Of a stretch of DNA of 10,958 nucleotides, positions 1 through 6,430 are shown piece by piece (within the stretch, counting starts at the first letter, position 1; every line of letters begins with the position of its first letter). The stretch is from Methanobacterium sp. (GTDB taxonomy: Archaea; Methanobacteriota; Methanobacteria; Methanobacteriales; Methanobacteriaceae), in contig PMGM01000051.1 in the NCBI GenBank assembly GCA_003158115.1, positions 4,329 through 15,286 of the forward strand. Direction: 5' to 3'. The translations under genes and the position numbers were made by a program. The notes below the pieces were generated by a model that did no database searches, had not been told where the DNA came from, and saw only the letters and a program-made list of their open reading frames with translations.

Positions 1-43
1 TAAAACGATTACAAAACAATTCACACACATTACAGATATTAAA

Positions 44-50
44 AGGAGGG
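44..50 (+). promoter_or_regulatory. Strong Shine-Dalgarno site of cdc48
   Basis: AGGAGGG lies 8 bases before the ATG at 59 and is complementary to the archaeal 16S rRNA 3' end. It fixes the cdc48 start. No clear TATA element is visible in the 58 bases available, so the promoter probably lies outside the window. Confidence 0.75.
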
Positions 51-58
51 TTTTTTAC

Positions 59-2245
59 ATGGAAAATAAAGAAATGGAATTAAAAGTAGCAGAAGCATTT
101 TCACAAGCAGATGTAGGCAGGTCAATTGCCAGGATAGATCCAGCATGTATGCAGAAACTCGATTTACATGACGGGGACATCATAGAAATAGAAGGAAAAA
201 AATTAACAGCCACAAGAGTTGCATCATCACAATCTGATATTGGACTAGGAATAATACGTATAGATGGATATATAAGAAAAAATTCAGGAACTTCAATAGG
301 CGAAGAAGTTATAGTCAGACGTGCTAATTATAAAGAAGCCAAAAAAGTAGTATTAGCACCAGTTGATCAACAAATAAGGATAAGTGGAGATGTAAAACCA
401 GCATTTCTTGGTAGAGTTCTAACCATGGGAGATATGATTATCACAGGTGTTAGACAACAGCAACAACAAACATTAAGGTCCGGACTCTTTGATGAATTCT
501 TCAATGATGTTGCACCAATGGGCGAGATTAAACTCGCAGTAGTATCCACCAAACCAGCAGGTGTTATTCAGATAACAGAAATGACAGAAGTAGAAGTTCA
601 GACAGAACCAGTTGACGTTTCAAAACTTGAAGGAGTCAAAAATGTTGTTGACGTAACCTACGAAGACATAGGCGGCCTCAAGGAAGAGGTCAAAAAAGTC
701 AGGGAAATGATAGAAATACCACTTAAAAGACCTGAACTCTTTGAACGTCTAGGAATATCACCTCCAAAGGGAGTTTTAATGCACGGACCACCAGGTACCG
801 GTAAAACATTACTAGCAAAGGCAGTTGCAAACGAAAGCGATGCCCACTTCATAGCCATTAACGGACCAGAAATTATGAGCAAATATGTTGGAGGATCCGA
901 AGAAAGGTTACGGGAATTATTTGAAGAAGCAGAAGAAAATGCCCCATCAATAATATTCATTGATGAAATTGATGCAATAGCCCCTAAAAGGGAAGAAGTT
1001 TCTGGAGAAGTTGAACGAAGAACAGTAGCCCAACTACTAACCCTTATGGATGGACTAAAATCAAGAGGACAAGTAGTTGTAATAGGGGCAACCAACAGAC
1101 CAGACGCACTCGACCATGCTATAAGAAGAGGTGGAAGGTTTGATAGGGAGATAGAAATCGGAGTTCCCGACAAAGAAGGAAGAGGCGAAGTCTTACAGAT
1201 ACACACACGTGGAATGCCCCTCGATGATAAAGTTGACCTAGTTGAAATGGCAGAGATTACACATGGATTTGTAGGTGCAGACCTCGAATCATTATGTAAA
1301 GAAGCTGCAATGAGAGTTTTAAGAAGAGTACTTCCAGACATTAAAGGAGACGAAGAAATATCTCCAGAAACACTCAAAAAGATGATTGTAACAAAATCTG
1401 ACTTCAAAGAAGCTCTTAAAGAAGTTCAACCATCAGCATTACGTGAAGTCCTTGTACAGGTCCCTGACATTAAATGGGACGATATAGGCGGACTTGAAAG
1501 TGCAAAACAGGAATTACAAGAAGCTGTGGAATGGCCACTTAAATATCCTGAAAGTTTTGAGAAGTTTGGAGTAAGACCACCTAGAGGTGTACTCATCTAC
1601 GGACCACCAGGAACAGGAAAAACATTACTAGCCAAAGCAGTAGCAAATGAAAGCGATGCCAACTTCATAGCAGTGAAAGGGCCAGAACTACTATCAAAAT
1701 GGGTGGGAGAATCAGAAAAAGGTGTACGTGAAATATTCAGAAAAGCAAGACAAACAGCACCAACAGTAATATTCTTCGATGAAATTGACTCCATAGCATC
1801 CACAAGAGGAGGATCAAGCACAGATTCCGGTGTTACACAACGTGTTGTAAACCAGCTGCTAACAGAAATAGATGGACTAGAAGAACTCCAAGATGTAGCA
1901 GTCATAGCAGCAACCAATCGTGTGGACATATTAGACCCTGCACTTACCAGACCTGGAAGATTTGACAGGCATGTTAAAGTCGATGATCCCGATGAAAATG
2001 GTAGAATGGCAATATTCAAAGTACACACAACAAATATGCCACTGGCAGATGATGTTGACCTTGAAGAACTTGCCAAAAGAACAGAAGGATTTGTTGGAGC
2101 AGATATTGAAGCTGTATGTCGTGAAGCTGTTATGCTTACACTTAGAGAAAGTCTTGAATCTGAAAAAGTGGATATGAAACACTTTAAAGAAGCCATGAAA
2201 AAGGTTAAACCAAAAATGGAAGCAGATCTCAGCCATTACAGTTAA
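59..2245 (+). CDS. cdc48: Cdc48/VAT-type double AAA+ ATPase
   Basis: A 728-residue hexameric unfoldase/segregase of the Cdc48/p97/VAT family, cytoplasmic, expected to unfold proteins for the 20S proteasome or remodel complexes. Order: N-domain of about 1-185 (double-psi barrel type), D1 with Walker A GPPGTGKT at 243-250 and Walker B IIFIDEID at 298-305 (Glu303), and D2 with Walker A at 515-522 and Walker B VIFFDEID at 570-577 (Glu575). Pore-loop motifs KYVG (D1) and KWVG (D2) and the sensor-type ATNR stretches of both rings are present, so both rings look catalytically intact. Length is close to archaeal VAT (about 730-745). The ATG follows a strong AGGAGGG at 44-50 with 8-base spacing. Oddities: a five-Gln run at 133-137 late in the N-domain, D1 RRGGRFD where RRPGRFD is usual, and a C-terminal His-Tyr-Ser resembling a degenerate HbYX proteasome-docking tail. 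A hairpin terminator follows, so it is probably monocistronic at its 3' side. Confidence 0.96.
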   Translation: MENKEMELKVAEAFSQADVGRSIARIDPACMQKLDLHDGDIIEIEGKKLTATRVASSQSDIGLGIIRIDGYIRKNSGTSIGEEVIVRRANYKEAKKVVLAPVDQQIRISGDVKPAFLGRVLTMGDMIITGVRQQQQQTLRSGLFDEFFNDVAPMGEIKLAVVSTKPAGVIQITEMTEVEVQTEPVDVSKLEGVKNVVDVTYEDIGGLKEEVKKVREMIEIPLKRPELFERLGISPPKGVLMHGPPGTGKTLLAKAVANESDAHFIAINGPEIMSKYVGGSEERLRELFEEAEENAPSIIFIDEIDAIAPKREEVSGEVERRTVAQLLTLMDGLKSRGQVVVIGATNRPDALDHAIRRGGRFDREIEIGVPDKEGRGEVLQIHTRGMPLDDKVDLVEMAEITHGFVGADLESLCKEAAMRVLRRVLPDIKGDEEISPETLKKMIVTKSDFKEALKEVQPSALREVLVQVPDIKWDDIGGLESAKQELQEAVEWPLKYPESFEKFGVRPPRGVLIYGPPGTGKTLLAKAVANESDANFIAVKGPELLSKWVGESEKGVREIFRKARQTAPTVIFFDEIDSIASTRGGSSTDSGVTQRVVNQLLTEIDGLEELQDVAVIAATNRVDILDPALTRPGRFDRHVKVDDPDENGRMAIFKVHTTNMPLADDVDLEELAKRTEGFVGADIEAVCREAVMLTLRESLESEKVDMKHFKEAMKKVKPKMEADLSHYS

Positions 2246-2269
2246 ATATTAAATCCTAAATCAATCTAT

Positions 2270-2309
2270 TAGGAGATATTTTTTTCTCCTACTCTTTAAT
2301 TTTTTTTAA
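2270..2309 (+). terminator. Hairpin plus T-tract after cdc48
   Basis: A perfect 7-bp inverted repeat, TAGGAGA (2270-2276) and TCTCCTA (2285-2291), with an 8-base T-rich loop, starts 24 bases after the cdc48 stop. T-rich sequence including a run of nine T follows at about 2300-2308. Archaeal termination mainly needs the U-tract; the hairpin may add to it or protect the transcript end. Confidence 0.5.
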
Positions 2310-2435
2310 ATTTGTTATTATATTTTTTTTTAATGAAATTTTATGGTAAACTTATAATAATTTTATTATCGATTCTCCTGTTTGATCCAAGTTTAAAGAA
2401 TAATAAACTAGCCCCAAACACCATTTATTTAAAAG

Positions 2436-2467
2436 CTTAAATATATTCAAAGCCCTAAATATATATA
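2436..2467 (+). promoter_or_regulatory. Probable TATA region of ahcY
   Basis: Two TATA-like stretches, CTTAAATATAT at 2436-2446 (preceded by an AAAAG BRE-like purine run) and TAAATATATATA at 2456-2467, lie 75-105 bases before the ahcY start. With the usual 25-base distance, transcription would begin near 2465-2490, giving a leader of about 50-75 bases. The area is very AT-rich, so which copy is used cannot be told. Confidence 0.35.
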
Positions 2468-2539
2468 GAATAAAAATAATGGTAAGAATTTTTTTAAGGT
2501 ATTTCATTTTAAACTGAATAAATATAATAGGGGAAGACC

Positions 2540-3793
2540 ATGAGCCACAATGTAAAGGATATGTCATTAGCACCAGAAGGTAAAAAGAAAATAGAATGGG
2601 TTCAAAGACACATGCCCGTTCTTGAACATATAAAAAAGGAATTCCAGGAAGAACAACCTTTCAAAGGAATAACAATAGCATCATGCTTACACTTGGAACC
2701 GAAAACTATTAACCTAGGTTTGACACTCCAAGCTGGCGGTGCTGAAGTAGCAATGACCGGCTGTAATCCATTATCAACCCAAGACGCTGCAACCGCCGCA
2801 GGTGCAGCGTTAGGACTTAACATGTATGGTTGGAGGGGTGAAACAAACGAAGAGTACTACGAAAATATTAACAAAGTACTTGACCATGAGCCAGATATAA
2901 TTATCGACGATGGAGCCGATATGATATTCTTTGTCCACAGAGAAAGAAGAGAACTCATGGACAAAATTATAGGGGCTTGTGAGGAAACAACAACAGGAAT
3001 ACACAGATTAAAAGCTATGCATAAAGATAAAGCTTTAGAATTTCCTATTATGGCCGTAAATGATTCATATATGAAATATCTCTTCGACAACCGTTATGGA
3101 ACCGGCCAATCAACATTCGATTCTATTATGGGTTCAACTAATGTTTTAATCGCAGGTAAAACCATAGTTGTTTGTGGTTATGGATGGTGCGGTCGTGGTG
3201 TAGCCATGAGGGCTGCAGGTTTAGGAGCAAATGTAATAGTAACAGAAATTGATCCAATCAGAGCTCTTGAAGCACGAATGGACGGATATCGTGTAATGAA
3301 AATACGAGAAGCTGTTAAAGAAGCAGATATGCTAATAACAGTTACAGGAAATCTAGATGTTGTTTCAGGAGATGACTTCAAATACATGAAAGATGGTTGT
3401 ATATTGGCTAATTCAGGCCATTTCAATGTAGAAATCAACAAACAAGACCTGGAAAAAATGTCAACAGCTACTAAAATGCTTAAACCCGACATAGAAGAAT
3501 TTACTATGGCCGACGGTAAAAAAATATACCTCCTTGCAGATGGAAGACTTGTAAACCTTGCAGGTGAACGTGGCCAGGGACATCCAGCCGAAATAATGGA
3601 TATGAGTTTTGCTATGCAGGCACTATCTGCCAAATATTTAATTAACAACAAATTAGAAGTTGGTATATACAAAACATTGGACGAAACAGACATAAGTGTA
3701 GCAGAACTTAAATTAAAGGCTATGAAAATTGAAATTGACCATTTATCTAATAAACAGGTCGAATATCTTGAAAACTGGCAAGAAGGAACCTGA
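2540..3793 (+). CDS. ahcY: S-adenosyl/S-inosylhomocysteine hydrolase family protein (AhcY)
   Basis: A 417-residue NAD-dependent thioether hydrolase that removes the methyltransferase by-product, releasing homocysteine and a nucleoside. Family residues are visible: His51 in CLHLEPKT, the DDGAD acid cluster at 123-127, Glu148/149 before TTTG, Lys179, Asp183 and Asn184 in the NDSYMKYLFDN stretch, the NAD-binding GYGWCGRG at 213-220, and late motifs SGHFNVE and HPAEIMD. Two features set it apart from bacterial and eukaryotic SAHH: the base-contacting Thr and Glu of HMTVET are Glu53 and Lys55 here, and the C-terminal KPxxYRY tail is absent (it ends in ENWQEGT). Methanogen homologues of this type have been reported to act on S-inosylhomocysteine after deamination of SAH. 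I infer that preference here but cannot prove it. The ATG at 2540 has only a weak AGGGG site; Met8 at 2561 is a less likely start. A DUF2119 gene follows after 44 bases. Confidence 0.93.
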   Translation: MSHNVKDMSLAPEGKKKIEWVQRHMPVLEHIKKEFQEEQPFKGITIASCLHLEPKTINLGLTLQAGGAEVAMTGCNPLSTQDAATAAGAALGLNMYGWRGETNEEYYENINKVLDHEPDIIIDDGADMIFFVHRERRELMDKIIGACEETTTGIHRLKAMHKDKALEFPIMAVNDSYMKYLFDNRYGTGQSTFDSIMGSTNVLIAGKTIVVCGYGWCGRGVAMRAAGLGANVIVTEIDPIRALEARMDGYRVMKIREAVKEADMLITVTGNLDVVSGDDFKYMKDGCILANSGHFNVEINKQDLEKMSTATKMLKPDIEEFTMADGKKIYLLADGRLVNLAGERGQGHPAEIMDMSFAMQALSAKYLINNKLEVGIYKTLDETDISVAELKLKAMKIEIDHLSNKQVEYLENWQEGT

Positions 3794-3818
3794 TCTTCCT
3801 AATATATTATTTTTTTTA
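3784..3818 (+). terminator. Weak hairpin and T8 run between ahcY and DUF2119
   Basis: AGGAA (3784-3788) and TTCCT (3796-3800) can form a 5-bp stem over the ahcY stop codon, followed by an ATTATTTTTTTT run. The stem is weak and the next gene starts at 3838 with no clear TATA box of its own, so this may only attenuate read-through. Confidence 0.25.
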
Positions 3819-3837
3819 AAGATTCAGGAAATTAATC

Positions 3838-4443
3838 ATGTTTTCAAAGAAAATTTTCAAGGATAGGGGACCAACTCGCATTTTTATTGGAGGAGTCCAT
3901 GGAAAGGAAGGTTTAACCACCATTAAGATTATTAAAAAGCTAAAAAATGATGATGTTAATAATGGTAGTCTTTTACTTTATAATTGCCCAGAAAGCAGAT
4001 ATATTAGTACATTAGATCCAGATTATTACAACACATTCCTGGGTAAGGAAATATTAAAACTTATCAAAATTTATAAACCCACGATCTACGTTGAACTTCA
4101 CTGCTACAAACCTGAAAGTTATCTTAAACTCGTAGACTGTAACAGGAAGGAGAAATCTGGAGTACCACCATTAATAGAATTGGAACAAGGAGTTTTAATA
4201 AGCTCAGTTGCACCATATTTGAGAACTGAAGTTTTTAAAAGAAATGATCTTTGCATTACACTTGAAATGCCATGCAAACCATCAGAAACAGCTGCTAATA
4301 TCTATTTTGAAGTAATGAAATTTATTGTTGGTTCCAATAACAGAAAAGAATTTGAGGACAAACTGAAGGTTAAATATCCTGAACAAGTTAGAACAGCCCG
4401 AAGATATGCTGCAGAATTTTTTGGAGAATATCCCGCATTTTAA
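3838..4443 (+). CDS. DUF2119 family protein, possible zinc amidohydrolase of M14/aspartoacylase type
   Basis: A 201-residue protein with no signal peptide or membrane segment, which I place in the archaeal DUF2119 family; its function is not established. Sequence layout suggests an M14-like metallohydrolase: GGVHGKEG at 18-25 offers an HxxE zinc pair (His21, Glu24); YNCPESRYISTLD at 48-60 resembles the substrate-binding Asn-Pro...Arg-Tyr-Ile segment of aspartoacylase; VELHCY at 85-90 supplies a third metal His (His88); LEMP at 142-145 supplies a candidate catalytic Glu143. Order and spacing match aspartoacylase and succinylglutamate desuccinylase, though the protein is much shorter and lacks their C-terminal domain. 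The ATG at 3838 has a modest AGGAA site 11 bases upstream. It follows ahcY by 44 bases and could share its transcript. Family placement is fairly sure; the enzymatic role is inference. Confidence 0.75.
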   Translation: MFSKKIFKDRGPTRIFIGGVHGKEGLTTIKIIKKLKNDDVNNGSLLLYNCPESRYISTLDPDYYNTFLGKEILKLIKIYKPTIYVELHCYKPESYLKLVDCNRKEKSGVPPLIELEQGVLISSVAPYLRTEVFKRNDLCITLEMPCKPSETAANIYFEVMKFIVGSNNRKEFEDKLKVKYPEQVRTARRYAAEFFGEYPAF

Positions 4444-4480
4444 TCTAATTCAAATTAAATATGGATGTAAAACTTGAAAA

Positions 4481-4495
4481 TTTATTATATTTTTT
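4481..4495 (+). terminator. T-rich stretch downstream of DUF2119
   Basis: TTTATTATATTTTTT lies about 40 bases after the stop codon with no clear stem before it. It fits U-tract-driven archaeal termination but is weak evidence in such AT-rich DNA. Confidence 0.3.
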
Positions 4496-4594
4496 AAACT
4501 TTAATATCCCATTAAAAACCTATTGTGTATTGATTTTGAAATGTAAAGTATTTAGAATGTTTATTTAATTAATTTTAATTCTAATCGGGACTAG

Positions 4595-4612
4595 GTAAAT
4601 CAACAGATTTAC
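4595..4612. repeat. Perfect 7-bp inverted repeat with 4-base loop
   Basis: GTAAATC (4595-4601), AACA loop, GATTTAC (4606-4612). No T-tract follows on either strand, so it does not look like a terminator. It adjoins a short GC-richer patch (CGGGACTAGG at 4586-4595) that stands out from the AT-rich gap. Confidence 0.4.
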
Positions 4613-4802
4613 AAAAATGCGTTTTAATGTGACATAATAAAAATCAAAACAGGCTCCAAATCATATAATACTTGAAGTATCAACAGTTATGGTCATTATA
4701 CTTGCAATTAATACTATACTTATTTTATGTAATTTGAATTATATTACGAATAGAAAATAATATGAGTAAATGTAATTAATCAAAACATTTTTAATTTTAT
4801 TT

Positions 4803-5792
4803 CTATCCGAACCAGTCTGTGAGGCTCTTCTGTTTATTGTCGATTTTTTTAAATTTATCAAGGGCACTCAATACCCTAGGTTCAGAAAAATCGTGTTCAC
4901 CACAAAGAAATGCAACCACACCCTCTGTACCTGGTGAGCTCCATTGTAGTTTATAATCAGATACAACCTCATGTTTAAGAAATATATTTCTCAAAATTTC
5001 TGGTTCAACTTCTAATTGTATATTCTGCTTTTCAAGGACATTAAAAATATTATCATGTTCTTTAATAAGTTTTAAACCCGTTTTTGCGCCTATTCCTTTA
5101 ACACCTATGTTAAAATCTGTTCCAACAAGTATTGCAATATCAACCATCTGTTCTCTGGTAATCTCTAAATCCTTTAAAACCTTTTCAAGATTTATTATTT
5201 CAAGATTGGCTTTACCACCAGTTATGGTCAGATTTCTAACCATTCTAGGAGCTCCGAACAATATACAATCATAATCTTGTGATCCCACAGCCCATGCATC
5301 ACCCTTTTCTACCATGTAAGATGCTTGAGCTTCACCCTCACCCTTGGCCTGTATATAAGGTACTCCCATGAGTTCTAAAAGTTTTTTTGACCCTTCAACT
5401 ATTTCACTGGACATTCTTGAAGATCTTGTTGCAAACTTTCTTGCATCCTTTATTCTACCCTCTTCAAGTGCTTTATCCCATTGTTTCTGTGATTCTTCCT
5501 TAACTTCCCTTCTTTTATCTTGAGTACCCTTTTTTAAGATGTCTGAAGTTCCGTCAAAGATATAAATGGGCTTTATACCTTTATCTATTAGGGATGATGT
5601 TCTGTAGAGTATTCCGCTGAAATGGGATGTTATATTCCCATTTTGATCCTTTAGCGGTGTACCATCTGCCTGTCTAATGCTTGAAAGGAATTGATAGATA
5701 ATATTAGCCGCATCTAATGCAACTATTTTATTTTCTAATTGTTCAAATTTAATACTTTCAGGCGATACAATGTCTCTGAACTTCACTCCCAT
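4803..5792 (-). CDS. fen: Flap structure-specific endonuclease FEN1
   Basis: A 329-residue 5'-flap endonuclease/5'-3' exonuclease that removes RNA-primed flaps during Okazaki fragment maturation and acts in repair. Numbered from MGVKF: active-site acids Asp27 (ALDAAN), Asp80 (YIFDG), Glu152 and Glu154 (GEGEA), Asp173 and Asp175 (SQDYD), Asp226 (GTDFN); then an H3TH-type stretch VKGIGAKTG at 231-239. The C-terminus QKSLTDWF (321-328) is a PCNA-interacting PIP box. A GTG at 5804 would add four residues (MVKK). I chose the ATG at 5792 because FEN1 proteins begin MGV and that N-terminus packs near the active site, and because a weak GAGTGGT site then sits just upstream. It lies 102 bases downstream of the DUF98 gene on the same strand with its own apparent TATA element, so it may be transcribed both separately and by read-through. 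Confidence 0.96.
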   Translation of the reverse strand: MGVKFRDIVSPESIKFEQLENKIVALDAANIIYQFLSSIRQADGTPLKDQNGNITSHFSGILYRTSSLIDKGIKPIYIFDGTSDILKKGTQDKRREVKEESQKQWDKALEEGRIKDARKFATRSSRMSSEIVEGSKKLLELMGVPYIQAKGEGEAQASYMVEKGDAWAVGSQDYDCILFGAPRMVRNLTITGGKANLEIINLEKVLKDLEITREQMVDIAILVGTDFNIGVKGIGAKTGLKLIKEHDNIFNVLEKQNIQLEVEPEILRNIFLKHEVVSDYKLQWSSPGTEGVVAFLCGEHDFSEPRVLSALDKFKKIDNKQKSLTDWFG

Positions 5793-5830
5793 TTTTTTGA
5801 CCACTCTTTATTTGTTTTTATTTAATTTTT

Positions 5831-5859
5831 TTTGTAATCTTATATAATTCCATTACAAA
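5831..5859 (-). promoter_or_regulatory. fen TATA element bracketed by an inverted repeat
   Basis: On the - strand ATTATATAAG (5848-5839) is a good archaeal TATA box about 50 bases before the fen ATG; a start site near 5820 would give a leader of roughly 25-30 bases. It lies between two arms of a perfect 8-bp inverted repeat, TTTGTAAT (5831-5838) and ATTACAAA (5852-5859), with a 13-base spacer. A repressor dimer bound there would block TBP. The operator role is inference; the repeat is seen directly. Confidence 0.45.
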
Positions 5860-5894
5860 TCAGATATTTTTTAGAATATATTTTAAAAGTATTT

Positions 5895-6428
5895 CTAATC
5901 CTGAAAATGAGTGTATGGAAATGTTTCAAGGAGCCATATCAAAATTTGATCCTTATGGATTATATTATAAGTTCTTGTGAGCATTGGAGAATTGGTTTTA
6001 AATATCTCCCTAATTTCAGAGCTTGGATCTTCAAAATAAATAGATTTAACCTCACGACGAGATTCAATGTTATGTTTTCTGAGGATTCGTCCAATTGGAA
6101 TGTCCGCTTTTATAAGATCATCTTTCATATCATTTTCAAGTCTTTCAACTGCAATCAATGAAATTGCATATATTAAAGGCTCTTCTGTTTTTATGACTAC
6201 AACCCTATAATTTACTGTGTCTCCCTCTTTAATTTTCAGTAATTGGGCCATTTCCGTGTCAGCTTCAACAAATTTCTGTTCTAAAGTTTCTATGGTCACA
6301 TGGCCCATTATAACATCGAGTATTGTTGTTACAGAACCATCGGTTGTTAGTAATATTTTCTGGGCATTTGAAAGTTTGCCCACTTTATTTTCTATATTGG
6401 TTATTCCATCAAGGATATTTTGATCCAT
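5895..6428 (-). CDS. DUF98 / chorismate pyruvate-lyase-like protein
   Basis: A 177-residue cytoplasmic protein resembling the DUF98 branch of the UbiC-like chorismate lyase fold. Visible landmarks: TTDGSVT at 28-34, NYRVVVIK at 73-80 with Arg75 in the position of the UbiC active-site Arg, PLIYAISLI at 84-92, PIGRIL at 111-116 followed by ESRREV at 122-127, LTRTYNI at 150-156, and a C-terminal WLLETFP whose Glu168 may match the UbiC catalytic Glu. This was aligned by eye. Chorismate lyases release pyruvate to give 4-hydroxybenzoate; in methanogens such a product could feed methanopterin synthesis, which I infer rather than see. The start lies 2 bases after the hacA stop, and its AGAGGT ribosome site overlaps the hacA end, so the two genes are almost certainly cotranscribed and translationally coupled. 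A transcription-regulator UTRA-like domain shares a related fold, but no DNA-binding domain is present. Confidence 0.72.
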   Translation of the reverse strand: MDQNILDGITNIENKVGKLSNAQKILLTTDGSVTTILDVIMGHVTIETLEQKFVEADTEMAQLLKIKEGDTVNYRVVVIKTEEPLIYAISLIAVERLENDMKDDLIKADIPIGRILRKHNIESRREVKSIYFEDPSSEIREIFKTNSPMLTRTYNIIHKDQILIWLLETFPYTHFQD

Positions 6429-6430
6429 TT

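Larger units (their letters stand above)
4444..4802. other. 359-base AT-rich convergent intergenic region
   Basis: The 3' ends of the DUF2119 gene (+) and fen (-) face each other here. It contains a T-rich run at 4481-4495 that may end the + transcript, a perfect 7-bp hairpin at 4595-4612, and a short hydrophobic reading frame ending at 4760. There is no tRNA-like fold and no open frame of convincing size. Confidence 0.6.

Noticed and set aside
658..1407. A 249-codon open frame on the - strand opposite cdc48
   Set aside because: It is antisense to the highly conserved D1 ring. Its Ser/Leu/Ile-rich translation is what the complement of AAA+ codons gives, and it has no family motif.
2352..2573. 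A - strand open frame in the cdc48-ahcY gap
   Set aside because: It runs over the ahcY promoter and start, and its composition follows the AT-rich DNA. There is no ribosome site or family similarity.
3178..3693. A 171-codon open frame on the - strand opposite ahcY
   Set aside because: It is a complement shadow of the NAD-binding half of ahcY with no recognisable domain or ribosome site.
5831..5859. Interpreting the fen upstream inverted repeat as a terminator for the hacA-DUF98 transcript
   Set aside because: On the transcribed strand the second arm is followed by A-rich sequence, not a U-tract, and the loop is a TATA box.
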